Shown here piece after piece: positions 36,516 to 45,548 of a stretch of DNA of 64,000 bases. Numbering within the stretch: the first letter of the stretch is position 1; each line of letters begins with the position of its first letter. The position numbers and the translations under genes were made by a program. The stretch is from contig CAZKWE010000059.1 of the NCBI GenBank assembly GCA_964556545.1, forward strand, positions 1 to 64,000. The letters run 5' to 3'. Below the pieces are notes generated by a model. That model saw only the letters and a program-made list of their open reading frames with translations. It ran no database searches and was not told the origin of the DNA. The stretch is from JALSKU01 sp964556545. GTDB lineage: Bacteria; Campylobacterota; Campylobacteria; Campylobacterales; JALSKU01.

Positions 36516-37415
36516 TTAAAAATTTAACAGTATCGTATAAAAAACAGGCAGAGTAATAAAAGAAAAAAGTATTCCGTATCCTACTATGGCATTTGTCAAG
36601 GATGGTTTTAAACCGGCTAAACTTGCCATAATGCCGGCTGTTATCATAGGACCCATTCCGGCTTCAAGAATACTTGTTTTTACTATCATACTCATATCCG
36701 TAAAAATTAAGCATAAAATCAGTGCAATTGCAGGTGAAATTACAGTTTTGATAAATATAGCTATCAAGAGTGCTTTTCTCTCACTGTACGGTACTTTAAA
36801 TCTTAATTGACAGCCGACACTCATTAGTGCAAAAGGAACCAAAGTGGAACTCAAAGGGTTTAAGACAGTTTTAAATGCTTGATGCACCCAAAAATCTTTT
36901 AGAAAAAATGCCAATAACAAAGATAAAAATGGAGGAAAAAATATAATTTTTTTGACTATATTTAAAAAATTTATGTTTTTATTTGTTCCGTATATGCCAG
37001 CTATAAGTGATCCGTAAGTTGAAAGTATGAGAAATGATCCTAATTGATCATACAAAAGAGCATACGGTACATAATTGCCGCCATAAAAAAGTTCAATAAG
37101 CGGTACTCCTAAAAAAGAAGTATTTCCTAAAACTGAAACTAAAAGCAAACTTCCTGTTTCTTTTTTTAAGAGAGAATATTTCTTTGAAAAAAATATCACT
37201 ACAAAAGGAAGTATAAAAGCCATGACCCATGGCAAAATCACAGGAGTAAGAGTTTTAGACGATATATGAAGAGTGGGGATTTTATATAGTACAAGAGCCG
37301 GTAAAGAGATATAAATTATACCAATATTTAAAAATTTTGCTATATTTATATCTCTAACAAATCTTAATCCGACTCCTACTGCAAAGAAAAAGAGAATGAC
37401 AGTTATATTTTGCAT
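36516..37415 (-). CDS. AEC-family transporter (second copy type)
   Basis: Inner-membrane carrier of 299 aa with about ten helices, distantly similar to the AEC protein at 7492-8397 but clearly not a recent duplicate. Family features include the glycine/proline-rich crossover VSVLGNTSFLGVPLIELFYG in the first half and SILEAGMGPMITAGIMASLAGL in the second. The substrate is unknown. It lies seven bases after uraA on the same strand and may be on its transcript. The stop codons of this gene and pglB touch with no gap. Confidence 0.85.
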   Translation of the reverse strand: MQNITVILFFFAVGVGLRFVRDINIAKFLNIGIIYISLPALVLYKIPTLHISSKTLTPVILPWVMAFILPFVVIFFSKKYSLLKKETGSLLLVSVLGNTSFLGVPLIELFYGGNYVPYALLYDQLGSFLILSTYGSLIAGIYGTNKNINFLNIVKKIIFFPPFLSLLLAFFLKDFWVHQAFKTVLNPLSSTLVPFALMSVGCQLRFKVPYSERKALLIAIFIKTVISPAIALILCLIFTDMSMIVKTSILEAGMGPMITAGIMASLAGLKPSLTNAIVGYGILFSFITLPVFYTILLNF

Positions 37416-37422
37416 CTGCTTT

Positions 37423-38691
37423 TTAAATATCTAAAAACTCTTCACTTATACTTTCATCTTTTCTTGGTTGAGGCAGTATAAGATTGAGTATGATGCCTAT
37501 AATTGCACCAAGACCGATACCGCTAAATCCGACTCCTCCAAAATTAAAACTCATACCTCCTATCGCAAATACAAGTATAAGAGATAAAATTATCATATTT
37601 CTCGGGCAGCTAAGATCGGTTTTCGCATTTGCCAATGTTGCCATGCCTACTGAAGCTATAATTCCAAAAAGAAGTAAAAGTATACCTCCCATTACCGGAA
37701 CAGGAATCGTTTGTAAAAAACCTCCGAGTTTTCCAAAAAATGCCAAAATTATAGCAAAAATCGCAGCCCATGTCATAATAGCCGGATTGTATGCTTTAGT
37801 TACCGTTACAGCTCCGGTTACTTCAGAATAGGTTGTGTTCGGAGGACCTCCAAGAAGTGAAGCCGCACTTGTAGCCAAGCCGTCACCAAGCAGTGTATTT
37901 TCAAGTCCGGGATTTTTTAAATAATCCTCTTTTGTAACATTGGAAATTGCAAGAATATCTCCTACATGCTCAACTGCAGGGGCAATGGCAATAGGTAGAA
38001 TATACAATATTGCTTCCCAGTTTAGCTTGGGAAAGACAAAGTGCGGAACTGCAAACAGAGGTGCTTTTACAAAAGGTGTAAAATCCACTATTCCAAATAT
38101 CAAAGCAGTAATATATCCAACTATAACCCCTATAAGTATAGGCAAAAGTCTAATTATGCCTTTTCCTAAAAGTGTGGCAAGTATCGTAGCGATAAGTGAA
38201 ATCATAGAGATAATAATCGCAGTTTCAAAAGGAACTAACTGCATTTTTCCGTCACCTGTTTGACCGCTAGCCATATGTACCGCAACCGGTGCAAGTATAA
38301 GACCTATGGTCATGATAACCGGACCTACTACTATCGGCGGTAAAAGTTTGTGTAAAAATCCGCTTCCTTTTATCCTGATAGCAAAACTAAGAGCTACATA
38401 TACCAATCCCGCGGCTGCCAAACCGCTTAGAGTTCCTGCTATACCCCATTTTTGAACTCCGTAAATTATCGGGGCTATAAAAGCAAAAGAGGAAGCAAGA
38501 AAAATCGGAGGAACATTTTTTCTGTTTACTATCTGAAATATAAGTGTTCCAAGACCCGCGGTAAAAAGTGCCACATTACTGTCAAGTCCTGTTAGGATAG
38601 GCACAAGTACCAAAGCACCAAATGCAACAAATAAAAATTGCAAACCTACGACGGAATCTTTCAATCTAAAGTTATAATCTGTCGGTTTCAA
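37423..38691 (-). CDS. uraA: Uracil permease (NCS2 family)
   Basis: Proton-coupled uracil importer (422 aa) with about 14 helices. NCS2 signatures include VEHVGDILAISNVT with the substrate-binding glutamate and the segment GLATSAASLLGGPPNTTYSE. Divergence from upp, across a shared control region, supports uracil rather than xanthine as substrate. I use the TTG at 38691, four bases after AAAAGGAG; an in-frame ATG at 38733 would add 14 residues but lacks a ribosome-binding site. Confidence 0.9.
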   Translation of the reverse strand: MKPTDYNFRLKDSVVGLQFLFVAFGALVLVPILTGLDSNVALFTAGLGTLIFQIVNRKNVPPIFLASSFAFIAPIIYGVQKWGIAGTLSGLAAAGLVYVALSFAIRIKGSGFLHKLLPPIVVGPVIMTIGLILAPVAVHMASGQTGDGKMQLVPFETAIIISMISLIATILATLLGKGIIRLLPILIGVIVGYITALIFGIVDFTPFVKAPLFAVPHFVFPKLNWEAILYILPIAIAPAVEHVGDILAISNVTKEDYLKNPGLENTLLGDGLATSAASLLGGPPNTTYSEVTGAVTVTKAYNPAIMTWAAIFAIILAFFGKLGGFLQTIPVPVMGGILLLLFGIIASVGMATLANAKTDLSCPRNMIILSLILVFAIGGMSFNFGGVGFSGIGLGAIIGIILNLILPQPRKDESISEEFLDI

Positions 38692-38717
38692 AGAAACTCC
38701 TTTTAAAAAAATTGTAT

Positions 38718-38729
38718 TATTGTACAATA
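38718..38729. promoter_or_regulatory. Palindrome in the uraA-upp divergent promoter region
   Basis: Perfect 12-bp palindrome TATTGTACAATA between the divergent genes. On the minus strand it supplies a TACAAT -10 box for uraA, and a second TACAAT follows at 38711-38716. A 14-bp version of the same sequence lies upstream of fliL (43774-43787). Confidence 0.35.
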
Positions 38730-38802
38730 CCATTTATTAGATTTTTATCAATATGTAATTGAATTTTGGGAATAATATAAAAAATTTTTGGAGAGATGAA
38801 AA

Positions 38803-39441
38803 ATGAATGTAATTGTATTAAATCACCCTTTAATAGATCACAAAATGTCACTTCTAAGAGATGAAAAAAGAAGTATGCCCGAATTTAAAATGCTTCTTGA
38901 TGAGATAGGTTTGTTAATGGTTTATGAAGTTACAAAAGAGTTGGAACTTGAAGATACTCTTATAAAAACTCCTGTTGCCAAAGCAAAAACAAAGAAATTA
39001 AAATCTCACCCTATTTTGGTCACTATTTTAAGAGCAGGACTTGGTCTTTTGGATCCTTTTATGAAACTTATGCCCAATTCAAAAGTAGGTTTTTTGGGCA
39101 TGGATAGAGATGAGATAACTTTACAGCCAAGAAGTTATTATGATAAGATACCTATGCAAGCATTGAAAAATGAAGTATTGCTTATAGATCCTATGCTTGC
39201 AACCGGAGGATCGGCATTGAATGCTATTGATTTTTTGGTATCCAAAGGAGTGAAAAATATAACATTTATCTGTCTTGTTGCTGCACCCGAAGGCATAAAA
39301 GCTATCAATGAAAAATATCCCGATATTAAAATTTTTGCAGCAGCACTTGATGAAAAATTAAATGATAAAGGTTATATCGTTCCCGGGCTTGGAGATGCCG
39401 GAGATAGGATATTTGGTACAGAGGATAATGAAAATCTTTAG
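38803..39441 (+). CDS. upp: Uracil phosphoribosyltransferase
   Basis: Salvage enzyme (212 aa) joining uracil and PRPP to UMP. The PRPP-binding loop is LLIDPMLATGGSALNAI near residues 127-143 and the C-terminal uracil-binding segment reads YIVPGLGDAGDRIFGT. Length and motifs are typical. It is divergent from the uracil permease, and argD begins eight bases after its stop, with AGGAG overlapping the end of upp, so pyrimidine salvage and arginine synthesis genes share a transcript here. Confidence 0.96.
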   Translation: MNVIVLNHPLIDHKMSLLRDEKRSMPEFKMLLDEIGLLMVYEVTKELELEDTLIKTPVAKAKTKKLKSHPILVTILRAGLGLLDPFMKLMPNSKVGFLGMDRDEITLQPRSYYDKIPMQALKNEVLLIDPMLATGGSALNAIDFLVSKGVKNITFICLVAAPEGIKAINEKYPDIKIFAAALDEKLNDKGYIVPGLGDAGDRIFGTEDNENL

Positions 39442-39449
39442 GAGATGAA

Positions 39450-40634
39450 ATGACATTGGAAGAAATAGACAAAGAGTATGTTTTGCATACTTATGGAAGA
39501 AGTTATATAAATTTTACATCAGGAAAAAATGCTACTTTGTTTGATAAAAAAGGTGAAGAGTATATAGATTTTACAAGCGGTATTGGAGTAGTGAGTGTCG
39601 GTCATGCAAACAAAATACTCTCTGATGCCATATGCAAACAGGCAAGTGATATTATCCATATATCAAATTTGTATCTTATAGAACCTCAGGCACAGCTTGC
39701 CAAAAGAGTAGTGGAATTGAGCGGATATGATATGAGAGTATTTTTTGCCAACAGCGGAGCCGAAGCAAATGAGGGGGCTATCAAGATAGCAAGAAAATAC
39801 GGAGAAGTGGATGCAGAGCCAAAAAGATACAAAATCATAACTTTGAAAAATTCTTTTCATGGAAGAACAATAACTTCTCTTAGAGCTACCGGTCAGGAGA
39901 AGATGCATAACTTTTTCGGCCCGTATCCGGACGGTTTTGTTTATGCAAAAGATTTGGATGAAATAATATCTCTTTGTGATGATAAAACTGTAGGAGTGAT
40001 GATAGAACTTATACAAGGAGAGGGCGGAGTAGAGCCTCAGGATAAACAAAAGATAAAGCTGCTTGAGAATGAATTAAAAAAAAGAGATATACTTTTTATG
40101 GTTGATGAGGTTCAAACAGGAATTTATAGAACGGGTGAACTTTTTGCATCCAATCTTTATGATATTAGCCCCGATATTATAACTGTTGCCAAAGGTCTTG
40201 GCGGGGGAGTCCCCATAGGTGCGGTTCTGACAAAACTAAAAGATATATTTTCTCCCGGAGACCACGGAAGTACTTTTGGAGGAAATTATCTTTCAAGCAG
40301 GGCAGGATTGGTGGTGCTTGAAATACTTGAAAGCGAAAAAAATAGCGGCAGACTTGATGAAACGATGCTGTATTTTAGTGAAAAATTAGAAAAACTTGCA
40401 GTAAAATATGAAAAATTGATTGATAAATCTGTCGGTCTTGGTCTTATGAGAGGGCTTAGGATAAAAAGTACGCAAAAGCTTAATGAGATAGTAAGAGTTG
40501 CTATGGCACATAAAGTTTTGGTTTTAAAAGCAGGAAGAAATACATTGAGGTTTTTACCGCCTCTTACCATTACAAAAAATGAAATCAATAAAGGTTTTGA
40601 AAGGCTTGAGAGTGCTTTTGAGAATATTTCTTAG
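39450..40634 (+). CDS. argD: Acetylornithine aminotransferase
   Basis: PLP enzyme (394 aa) of arginine synthesis; many members also make N-succinyl-diaminopimelate for lysine. The PLP lysine is in DIITVAKGLGGGVPIGAV (about residue 246), with FANSGAEANEGAIKIARK and FHGRTITSLRATGQ as further class III aminotransferase signatures. The start ATG 39450 follows AGGAG. Its last 23 bases overlap the start of the TolC-like gene. Confidence 0.94.
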   Translation: MTLEEIDKEYVLHTYGRSYINFTSGKNATLFDKKGEEYIDFTSGIGVVSVGHANKILSDAICKQASDIIHISNLYLIEPQAQLAKRVVELSGYDMRVFFANSGAEANEGAIKIARKYGEVDAEPKRYKIITLKNSFHGRTITSLRATGQEKMHNFFGPYPDGFVYAKDLDEIISLCDDKTVGVMIELIQGEGGVEPQDKQKIKLLENELKKRDILFMVDEVQTGIYRTGELFASNLYDISPDIITVAKGLGGGVPIGAVLTKLKDIFSPGDHGSTFGGNYLSSRAGLVVLEILESEKNSGRLDETMLYFSEKLEKLAVKYEKLIDKSVGLGLMRGLRIKSTQKLNEIVRVAMAHKVLVLKAGRNTLRFLPPLTITKNEINKGFERLESAFENIS

Positions 40635-41787
40635 TTTATTTGTTTTAATATCTTTTTTAAATTCCAAAGATATATTGTCTAAAACACAAAAAGATATAAT
40701 TAAAAATGAGAAACTGCAAAATGAAAAAAGCAGTGATATTTTAGAGTTTGACTGGGTAAATCCCGTTACTTTTTCTTACACTCATACAAAAAATGATAAA
40801 ACAACTCCTTCACAAACAAGTGATATATTTAGTATATCAATAAACCAACCTATTTTTAGAAGCGGGGGTATATATTATGCTGTACAGTATGCAAAAGCAA
40901 ATCGGGAATTTTTAAAACTATCTACATCTTTAAAAGAAAAATCATTGTTAAGTTCGGCTTTTACAACCCTTTTAAATCTTAAAAATATGGATTTAAAAAT
41001 ACAAAAACAAGAACTCTTGATAAAAAATGCAAAGATAGATATATTGAGAAAAAAAGAGCAATATTTAAACGGAGTGCTTGATAGTAGTTTTTTAAACAAT
41101 GCAATACTTAACAAAAACAGACTTGAAATTACACTTTTGGATATGAAAAGTACAAAAGCGGATCTTTTAAAAACTTTTCATACCTTAAGTACATTGGATT
41201 ATAAAAACATAAAAATTCCGCATTTAAAAATAGTAAATATAGATAAATATATAAAAAATAATATTTTTCTAAAAAATGCCAATGCAAATATCAAACAGCT
41301 TGAGTATTTGAAAAAAATGACCATTTCGAACTATTTGCCAACCGTATCTCTTTTTGCAAACTATAATGACAGTAAAATAAAGTATTTTAAAACAGAAAAT
41401 GATAGTTACAAATCATACGGTTTATCAATATCAATGCCACTGTATGACATTAACAGAAAAAAAAATATTGAGTTACAAAAATTGAAAGTTTTAAAATCAA
41501 AACTTGAAATGATTGATAAAAAGCATAGTGAAAAAGAGCTTTACAAATCCATTATAAAAAAGATAGAGTTTTACAAAAAAAAGATAGAGTTGGCAAAAGA
41601 AGAGGAAAAACTTTATGCATCACTTCTTAAAACAACAAATGATTTATTTAATAGCGGTGAAAAAACCATATATGATGTAAAAACTATGAAAAATTCACTC
41701 AAAAGCACTTTGTTTGATAAGAAAATATACCAAAATGATTTGGATATAGAGCTTTTTAAATTGTATGAGCATGAAGGAAAAATGTGA
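40612..41787 (+). CDS. TolC-like outer-membrane efflux protein
   Basis: Outer-membrane channel-like protein (391 aa from the chosen start), unrelated in detail to the TolC protein at 19247. It begins with a signal peptide (MLLRIFLSLFVLISFLNS) and has the repeated helix-strand layout, with GLSISMPLYDINRKKNIELQ as a typical second-half strand region. I choose GTG 40612, seven bases after AAAGG; an ATG at 40579 would place a charged stretch before the signal helix. No adaptor or permease is adjacent. The methyltransferase start overlaps its stop as GTGA. Confidence 0.75.
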   Translation: MLLRIFLSLFVLISFLNSKDILSKTQKDIIKNEKLQNEKSSDILEFDWVNPVTFSYTHTKNDKTTPSQTSDIFSISINQPIFRSGGIYYAVQYAKANREFLKLSTSLKEKSLLSSAFTTLLNLKNMDLKIQKQELLIKNAKIDILRKKEQYLNGVLDSSFLNNAILNKNRLEITLLDMKSTKADLLKTFHTLSTLDYKNIKIPHLKIVNIDKYIKNNIFLKNANANIKQLEYLKKMTISNYLPTVSLFANYNDSKIKYFKTENDSYKSYGLSISMPLYDINRKKNIELQKLKVLKSKLEMIDKKHSEKELYKSIIKKIEFYKKKIELAKEEEKLYASLLKTTNDLFNSGEKTIYDVKTMKNSLKSTLFDKKIYQNDLDIELFKLYEHEGKM

Positions 41788-42809
41788 AATTTTCTTCATT
41801 TATGCAAGAGTGGCTTTATGGTAAAGACGGATATTATGCAAACTTTAAAGCTATCGGAAAAGAGGGGGATTTTTATACAGCTGTTAGCACTACACCATTT
41901 TTCGGAGGAAGTATAGCCAAACGCATCATAAAAGTTATAGAAGATGGTTTTTTGCCTGAAAACTCAACAATATTGGAAATTGGAGCCCATCAGGGGTATT
42001 TGATCGCAGATATAATACAATTTATTTATACATTAAAGCCAAAACTGTTAAATACTTTGAAGTTTTCCATACTTGAAAAGCAGAAAAATATACTGAATAT
42101 ACAAAAAGAGTATATGAAAAACTCTTTTGGCAATGCTGTAAAATTTGACTATTTTACGAGTATTGAGGAGATATCTTTAGAAAATGCTTTTATCATTTCC
42201 AATGAAATTTTTGATGCATTTCCATGTGAAGTGATAAAAGATGATAAAATGCTTTATGTTAAAAATTTTGAAGTTAATTTTTTTGATTTGTCTTCTTATG
42301 CAAAAAATATTAAAAAAAAATACTCTATAGAAAAAGGTGAAGTTGCAATAGGTTATGAAGATTTTGCATTTAGTTTGTCAAAAAGTATCAAGAGATTTGA
42401 GTTTGTAACATTTGATTACGGTGAAAAAGATATCAGAAATGATTTTTCTATAAGAATTTATGATAAACACAAAGTTTACCCGTTTTTTTCGCTAACCAAG
42501 TTTGCTATAAATGAGAAATTGAAAAAAGAGGGTATTGGCTTAAAATCCCTGTTTAAAAAAAGTGATATTACTTATGACGTAAATTTTTTACATTTGATAG
42601 ATGCTTTTAAGGAAAACGGTATACAAAATATAATTTATACAACTCAAAATAGAGCTTTGGTAAAATTTGGCATTATAGAGCTTTTGGAAATTTTAAGGCA
42701 AAATAGCAATGAAAAAGCATATTTAAATGCATTGAATAAGGTAAAAGTTTTAATAGACCCGGCTTTTATGGGAGAGAGATTTAAGTGCCTGATATTTAGA
42801 ACAAATTAA
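41784..42809 (+). CDS. SAM-dependent methyltransferase, MidA/NDUFAF7 family
   Basis: Cytosolic protein (341 aa) with a SAM-binding signature ILEIGAHQGYLIADII near residues 64-79 and the family segment ISNEIFDAFPCEVI. The N-terminal FMQEWLYGKDGYYA matches the usual opening of MidA proteins (MxxxLYxxxxGYY). The mitochondrial relative dimethylates an arginine of complex I; the bacterial role is less clear, but the organism group uses a complex I-like enzyme. Start GTG 41784 overlaps the stop of the preceding gene. Confidence 0.82.
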   Translation: MKFSSFMQEWLYGKDGYYANFKAIGKEGDFYTAVSTTPFFGGSIAKRIIKVIEDGFLPENSTILEIGAHQGYLIADIIQFIYTLKPKLLNTLKFSILEKQKNILNIQKEYMKNSFGNAVKFDYFTSIEEISLENAFIISNEIFDAFPCEVIKDDKMLYVKNFEVNFFDLSSYAKNIKKKYSIEKGEVAIGYEDFAFSLSKSIKRFEFVTFDYGEKDIRNDFSIRIYDKHKVYPFFSLTKFAINEKLKKEGIGLKSLFKKSDITYDVNFLHLIDAFKENGIQNIIYTTQNRALVKFGIIELLEILRQNSNEKAYLNALNKVKVLIDPAFMGERFKCLIFRTN

Positions 42810-42846
42810 GCTCACCTCTAATAACCTGTATTTTTTAGAGGCAACT

Positions 42847-43221
42847 TTAATGAAAAAGTTTTTTCAAATCACTTGCTTTTATATAGGCAACAGCTATCGC
42901 ATACTCTTTTTCATGGGTTATGGAAAGAGAAGTTTCGGTTATTTTATACTCTTGTACAATATGCTTTGGAAGAGTAAAATAGGGAGCATTTATTTGAGTT
43001 TTATGGATATGTATATCATGAAATGAAAGTTTGCTTCCTATCCCGCACCCCAAAGCTTTGGAAACAGCTTCTTTTGCCGCATAAAATCCGGCAAGTGTTT
43101 CAATCTTCTTTTTTGAAAGCTTTATCTCTTCCGTACTTAAAAATCTCTCAAGTGCTTTTTGTTGAAATTTTTTATAAAATTTTTCAAATCTTTTTATATT
43201 TATTAAGTCAATTCCAATCAT
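42847..43221 (-). CDS. acpS: Holo-[acyl-carrier-protein] synthase
   Basis: Attaches 4'-phosphopantetheine from CoA to acyl carrier protein (124 aa). The Mg2+-binding N-terminus MIGIDLINIKRFEKF and the central FYAAKEAVSKALGCGIG with the catalytic glutamate and lysine are intact, and SITHEKEYAIAVAY closes the protein. It begins on the base right after the fliL stop. The fliL-acpS pair is conserved, as I recall, in C. jejuni. Confidence 0.94.
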   Translation of the reverse strand: MIGIDLINIKRFEKFYKKFQQKALERFLSTEEIKLSKKKIETLAGFYAAKEAVSKALGCGIGSKLSFHDIHIHKTQINAPYFTLPKHIVQEYKITETSLSITHEKEYAIAVAYIKASDLKKLFH

Positions 43222-43749
43222 TTACTGCACAACAAATTCTGTGAAAAATATATTTTTTACTTGGCCGTCAGCCAAAACGGCATTGATTCTATCAACCAAT
43301 TCATCTTTTAATTTTTCTTTTCCTCTGTTGGTGCTGACTTCTTGAAAAGTTTTGGAAGAGAGTGTTCTTATGACTATATCTCTTATAAGAGGCTTCTTTT
43401 TATCAAGTTCGGCAGTAAGCTCAGGTCCGCTTAATTCCAAATCCATTTTGACTTTTAAAAATCTACTCCCCCCTTCACTAAGCAGATTGACTATAAATTG
43501 ATCCAGCGGATATATTGGACCAATTTCAAGTAAATCGGAATTCCTTGAAACTTTGGATTTTTTTATCTGTTTGGATTGTGGTTGCTGTTGTTTGGCCGGT
43601 TGGTCTTCGGAGTTATCACTTAGCAAAAAGTATGCAGCCAATCCACCTCCTACCAAAATAAGAACTAAAAGTATCACTATGATAATAAGTACAAGATTTG
43701 ATCCTGATTTTTTTTCTTTTTTTTCTTCATTTTTTTCTTCATCAGCCAT
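43222..43749 (-). CDS. fliL: Flagellar basal body protein FliL
   Basis: Single-pass inner-membrane protein (175 aa) around the stator of the flagellar motor. A lysine/glutamate-rich cytoplasmic start is followed by a membrane helix (about residues 18-42). A linker rich in glutamine, lysine and serine comes next, then the FliL periplasmic domain (GPIYPLDQFIVNLLSEGGSR; TKLKDEL-like helix; C-terminal KNIFFTEFVVQ). I choose ATG 43749, six bases after AAGGA, over ATG 43755, which touches it. It sits apart from other flagellar genes, as usual in this phylum. Confidence 0.93.
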   Translation of the reverse strand: MADEEKNEEKKEKKSGSNLVLIIIVILLVLILVGGGLAAYFLLSDNSEDQPAKQQQPQSKQIKKSKVSRNSDLLEIGPIYPLDQFIVNLLSEGGSRFLKVKMDLELSGPELTAELDKKKPLIRDIVIRTLSSKTFQEVSTNRGKEKLKDELVDRINAVLADGQVKNIFFTEFVVQ

Positions 43750-43773
43750 TATCATTCCTTTTGTTTTTGGTTC

Positions 43774-43787
43774 ATATTGTACAATAT
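43774..43787. promoter_or_regulatory. 14-bp palindrome upstream of fliL
   Basis: Perfect palindrome ATATTGTACAATAT, 25 bases upstream of the fliL start. It contains TACAAT as a possible -10 box in the fliL direction. The inner 12 bases are identical to the palindrome in the uraA-upp region. Confidence 0.35.
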
Positions 43788-43838
43788 CTTATACTATATC
43801 GTATATTTTAGAAATTATTTAAGAGATATCCTTAAGTA

Positions 43839-44126
43839 TTACATAGTGCATTGGCCGATTTTAAGATCTTTTATAATTTTTTCAAAAAATTCACCGGATT
43901 CTTTGTCGTAATCATCATGAAATTCAATGATATAGATACCTTCGTCTTGATTGTCGCTGTTATGTTCTACTACAATATCAGGAGAAACTTCAAACTCTTT
44001 TATAGCATTTACAACTGCATTGTTTATTTGTAAACTTTGGTTTTTATCGAAAAATCTAATTTCGAGCATTGCATATCTTTCTTCCATTTCATGATAAGCT
44101 TCTATGCATGGTTTGGTTTTGCTCAT
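43839..44126 (-). CDS. Uncharacterised 95-aa protein
   Basis: Small acidic cytosolic protein with alternating strand and helix character: MLEIRFFDKNQS, a helix NAVVNAIKEFEV, strands DIVVEHN and IYIIEFHDD, then a C-terminal helix. This is what a small alpha/beta domain would look like. There is no signal or membrane segment. The start ATG has AAGG upstream with good spacing. It lies between fliL and radA on the same strand with about 70-80 bases on each side. I do not recognise a family. Confidence 0.65.
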   Translation of the reverse strand: MSKTKPCIEAYHEMEERYAMLEIRFFDKNQSLQINNAVVNAIKEFEVSPDIVVEHNSDNQDEGIYIIEFHDDYDKESGEFFEKIIKDLKIGQCTM

Positions 44127-44198
44127 TTTAAGCCTTTGTGTATTTGTTTTGATAGGAAAAATTATATCTAATTAAAATAAATTAATTATAAAATATCT

Positions 44199-45548
44199 TT
44201 ACATCCAATCTATAAGTTTTGAAACCTCTTTTACTTCAAAATATTTCAAACCGTCCATAGGTGAAACAGGCTTTGAAGGGATTATAGCTTTTTTAAATTT
44301 TTGCACTGCAGCTTCTTTAAGTCTTAAATCAAGATTAAAAATATCTCTTACATTGCCTATAAGAGTAATTTCTCCAAGAAAAACAGTATCTTTGCTTAAA
44401 GGTCTGTTTCTAAAACTGCTTATAATCGCAGCAACGATAGCTATATCGCAAGCTGTTTCATTTATTTTTATACCTCCTGCGATATTGATGAAAACATCAT
44501 AATTGTTTAAGGGAAGTCCCAATTTTTTTTCAAGCAGAGCTAAAAGCATATTGAGCCTGTTTAGCTCAAATCCGGTTGCACTTCTTTTGGGATTTGGAAA
44601 ATTACTTTCACTTACAAGTGCCTGTACTTCAAGTATGATGGCTCGTGTGCCTTCCATGGCAACTGTTATGGCAGATCCCGGTTGGCTTGCATCTCTGGAA
44701 AAAAACTTTTTTGATATATTTTCCGCACTTATCAAGCCTTTTTGAGTCATTTCAAATATTCCTACTTCGCTGGTTGAACCGAAACGATTCTTTATGCTTC
44801 TTAAAAGTCTTATCTCTTTTGAAGTATCCCCCTCAAAATATAAAACCGTATCTACCATATGTTCAAGTATCCTCGGACCTGCGATTGAGCCTTCTTTGGT
44901 GATATGTCCTATGATAAACACTGCTGTGGAGTTTTCTTTTCCCCACCTCATAAGATCAAAAGTTATCTCTCTCACCTGTGATACGCTTCCCGGTGCGGCG
45001 GTAAGTTTGTTTGAGTATAAAGTTTGAATAGAATCAACTATAAGCATATCATAATGATTTTTTTCAAGCTCGATAAATACATTTTCAAGTTCAATTTCAG
45101 TTAAAAGATATATATTGTCATGGTTTACTTCAAGCCTGTTTGCTCTTAGTTTTATTTGTGATTTTGACTCTTCCCCGCTTACATATAAAACTTTTTGACC
45201 GCTTTTTGCCAAATTACCTGCAATTTTTAAAAGAAGAGTTGATTTGCCAACCCCGGGACTGCCCCCTATGAGTACCAAACTACCGGGTACTATGCCACCG
45301 CCAAGTACAAGATCCAATTCTTTAGAATTTGATGAATATCTTTGTATATTTTCTTCTTTGATTTGTGTTAGCGGTTCAGCTGATTGGATCTCTTTTTTAT
45401 GTTGAGAAGTTTGTTTAAGAATTTCAATTTGTGTTTTGCTTAATTCGACTATCTGTTCCCATGCACCGCAATTCGGACACTTTCCCATCCACTTTGAAGT
45501 CTGATATCCGCATGCCTGGCATTCAAAAAGCTGTTTTGATTTAGCCAT
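44199..45548 (-). CDS. radA: DNA repair protein RadA
   Basis: DnaB-like helicase that promotes branch migration in recombination (449 aa). A zinc finger with Cys10, Cys13, Cys24 and Cys27 is followed by a RecA-like ATPase with Walker A GGSPGVGKST at residues 95-104. The RadA-specific KNRFGST motif and a C-terminal Lon-like domain come next. I start at ATG 45548 (MAKSKQLFECQACG); an ATG three codons upstream is possible. The start overlaps the end of ftsY by eight bases. Confidence 0.95.
   Translation of the reverse strand: MAKSKQLFECQACGYQTSKWMGKCPNCGAWEQIVELSKTQIEILKQTSQHKKEIQSAEPLTQIKEENIQRYSSNSKELDLVLGGGIVPGSLVLIGGSPGVGKSTLLLKIAGNLAKSGQKVLYVSGEESKSQIKLRANRLEVNHDNIYLLTEIELENVFIELEKNHYDMLIVDSIQTLYSNKLTAAPGSVSQVREITFDLMRWGKENSTAVFIIGHITKEGSIAGPRILEHMVDTVLYFEGDTSKEIRLLRSIKNRFGSTSEVGIFEMTQKGLISAENISKKFFSRDASQPGSAITVAMEGTRAIILEVQALVSESNFPNPKRSATGFELNRLNMLLALLEKKLGLPLNNYDVFINIAGGIKINETACDIAIVAAIISSFRNRPLSKDTVFLGEITLIGNVRDIFNLDLRLKEAAVQKFKKAIIPSKPVSPMDGLKYFEVKEVSKLIDWM

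Noticed and set aside
7492..37415. The two AEC genes as a recent duplication
   Set aside because: The proteins share the fold pattern but little direct sequence identity, so they are separate old lineages.
39663..40049. 128-codon minus-strand ORF inside argD
   Set aside because: Cysteine- and tyrosine-rich shadow of a well-conserved enzyme.
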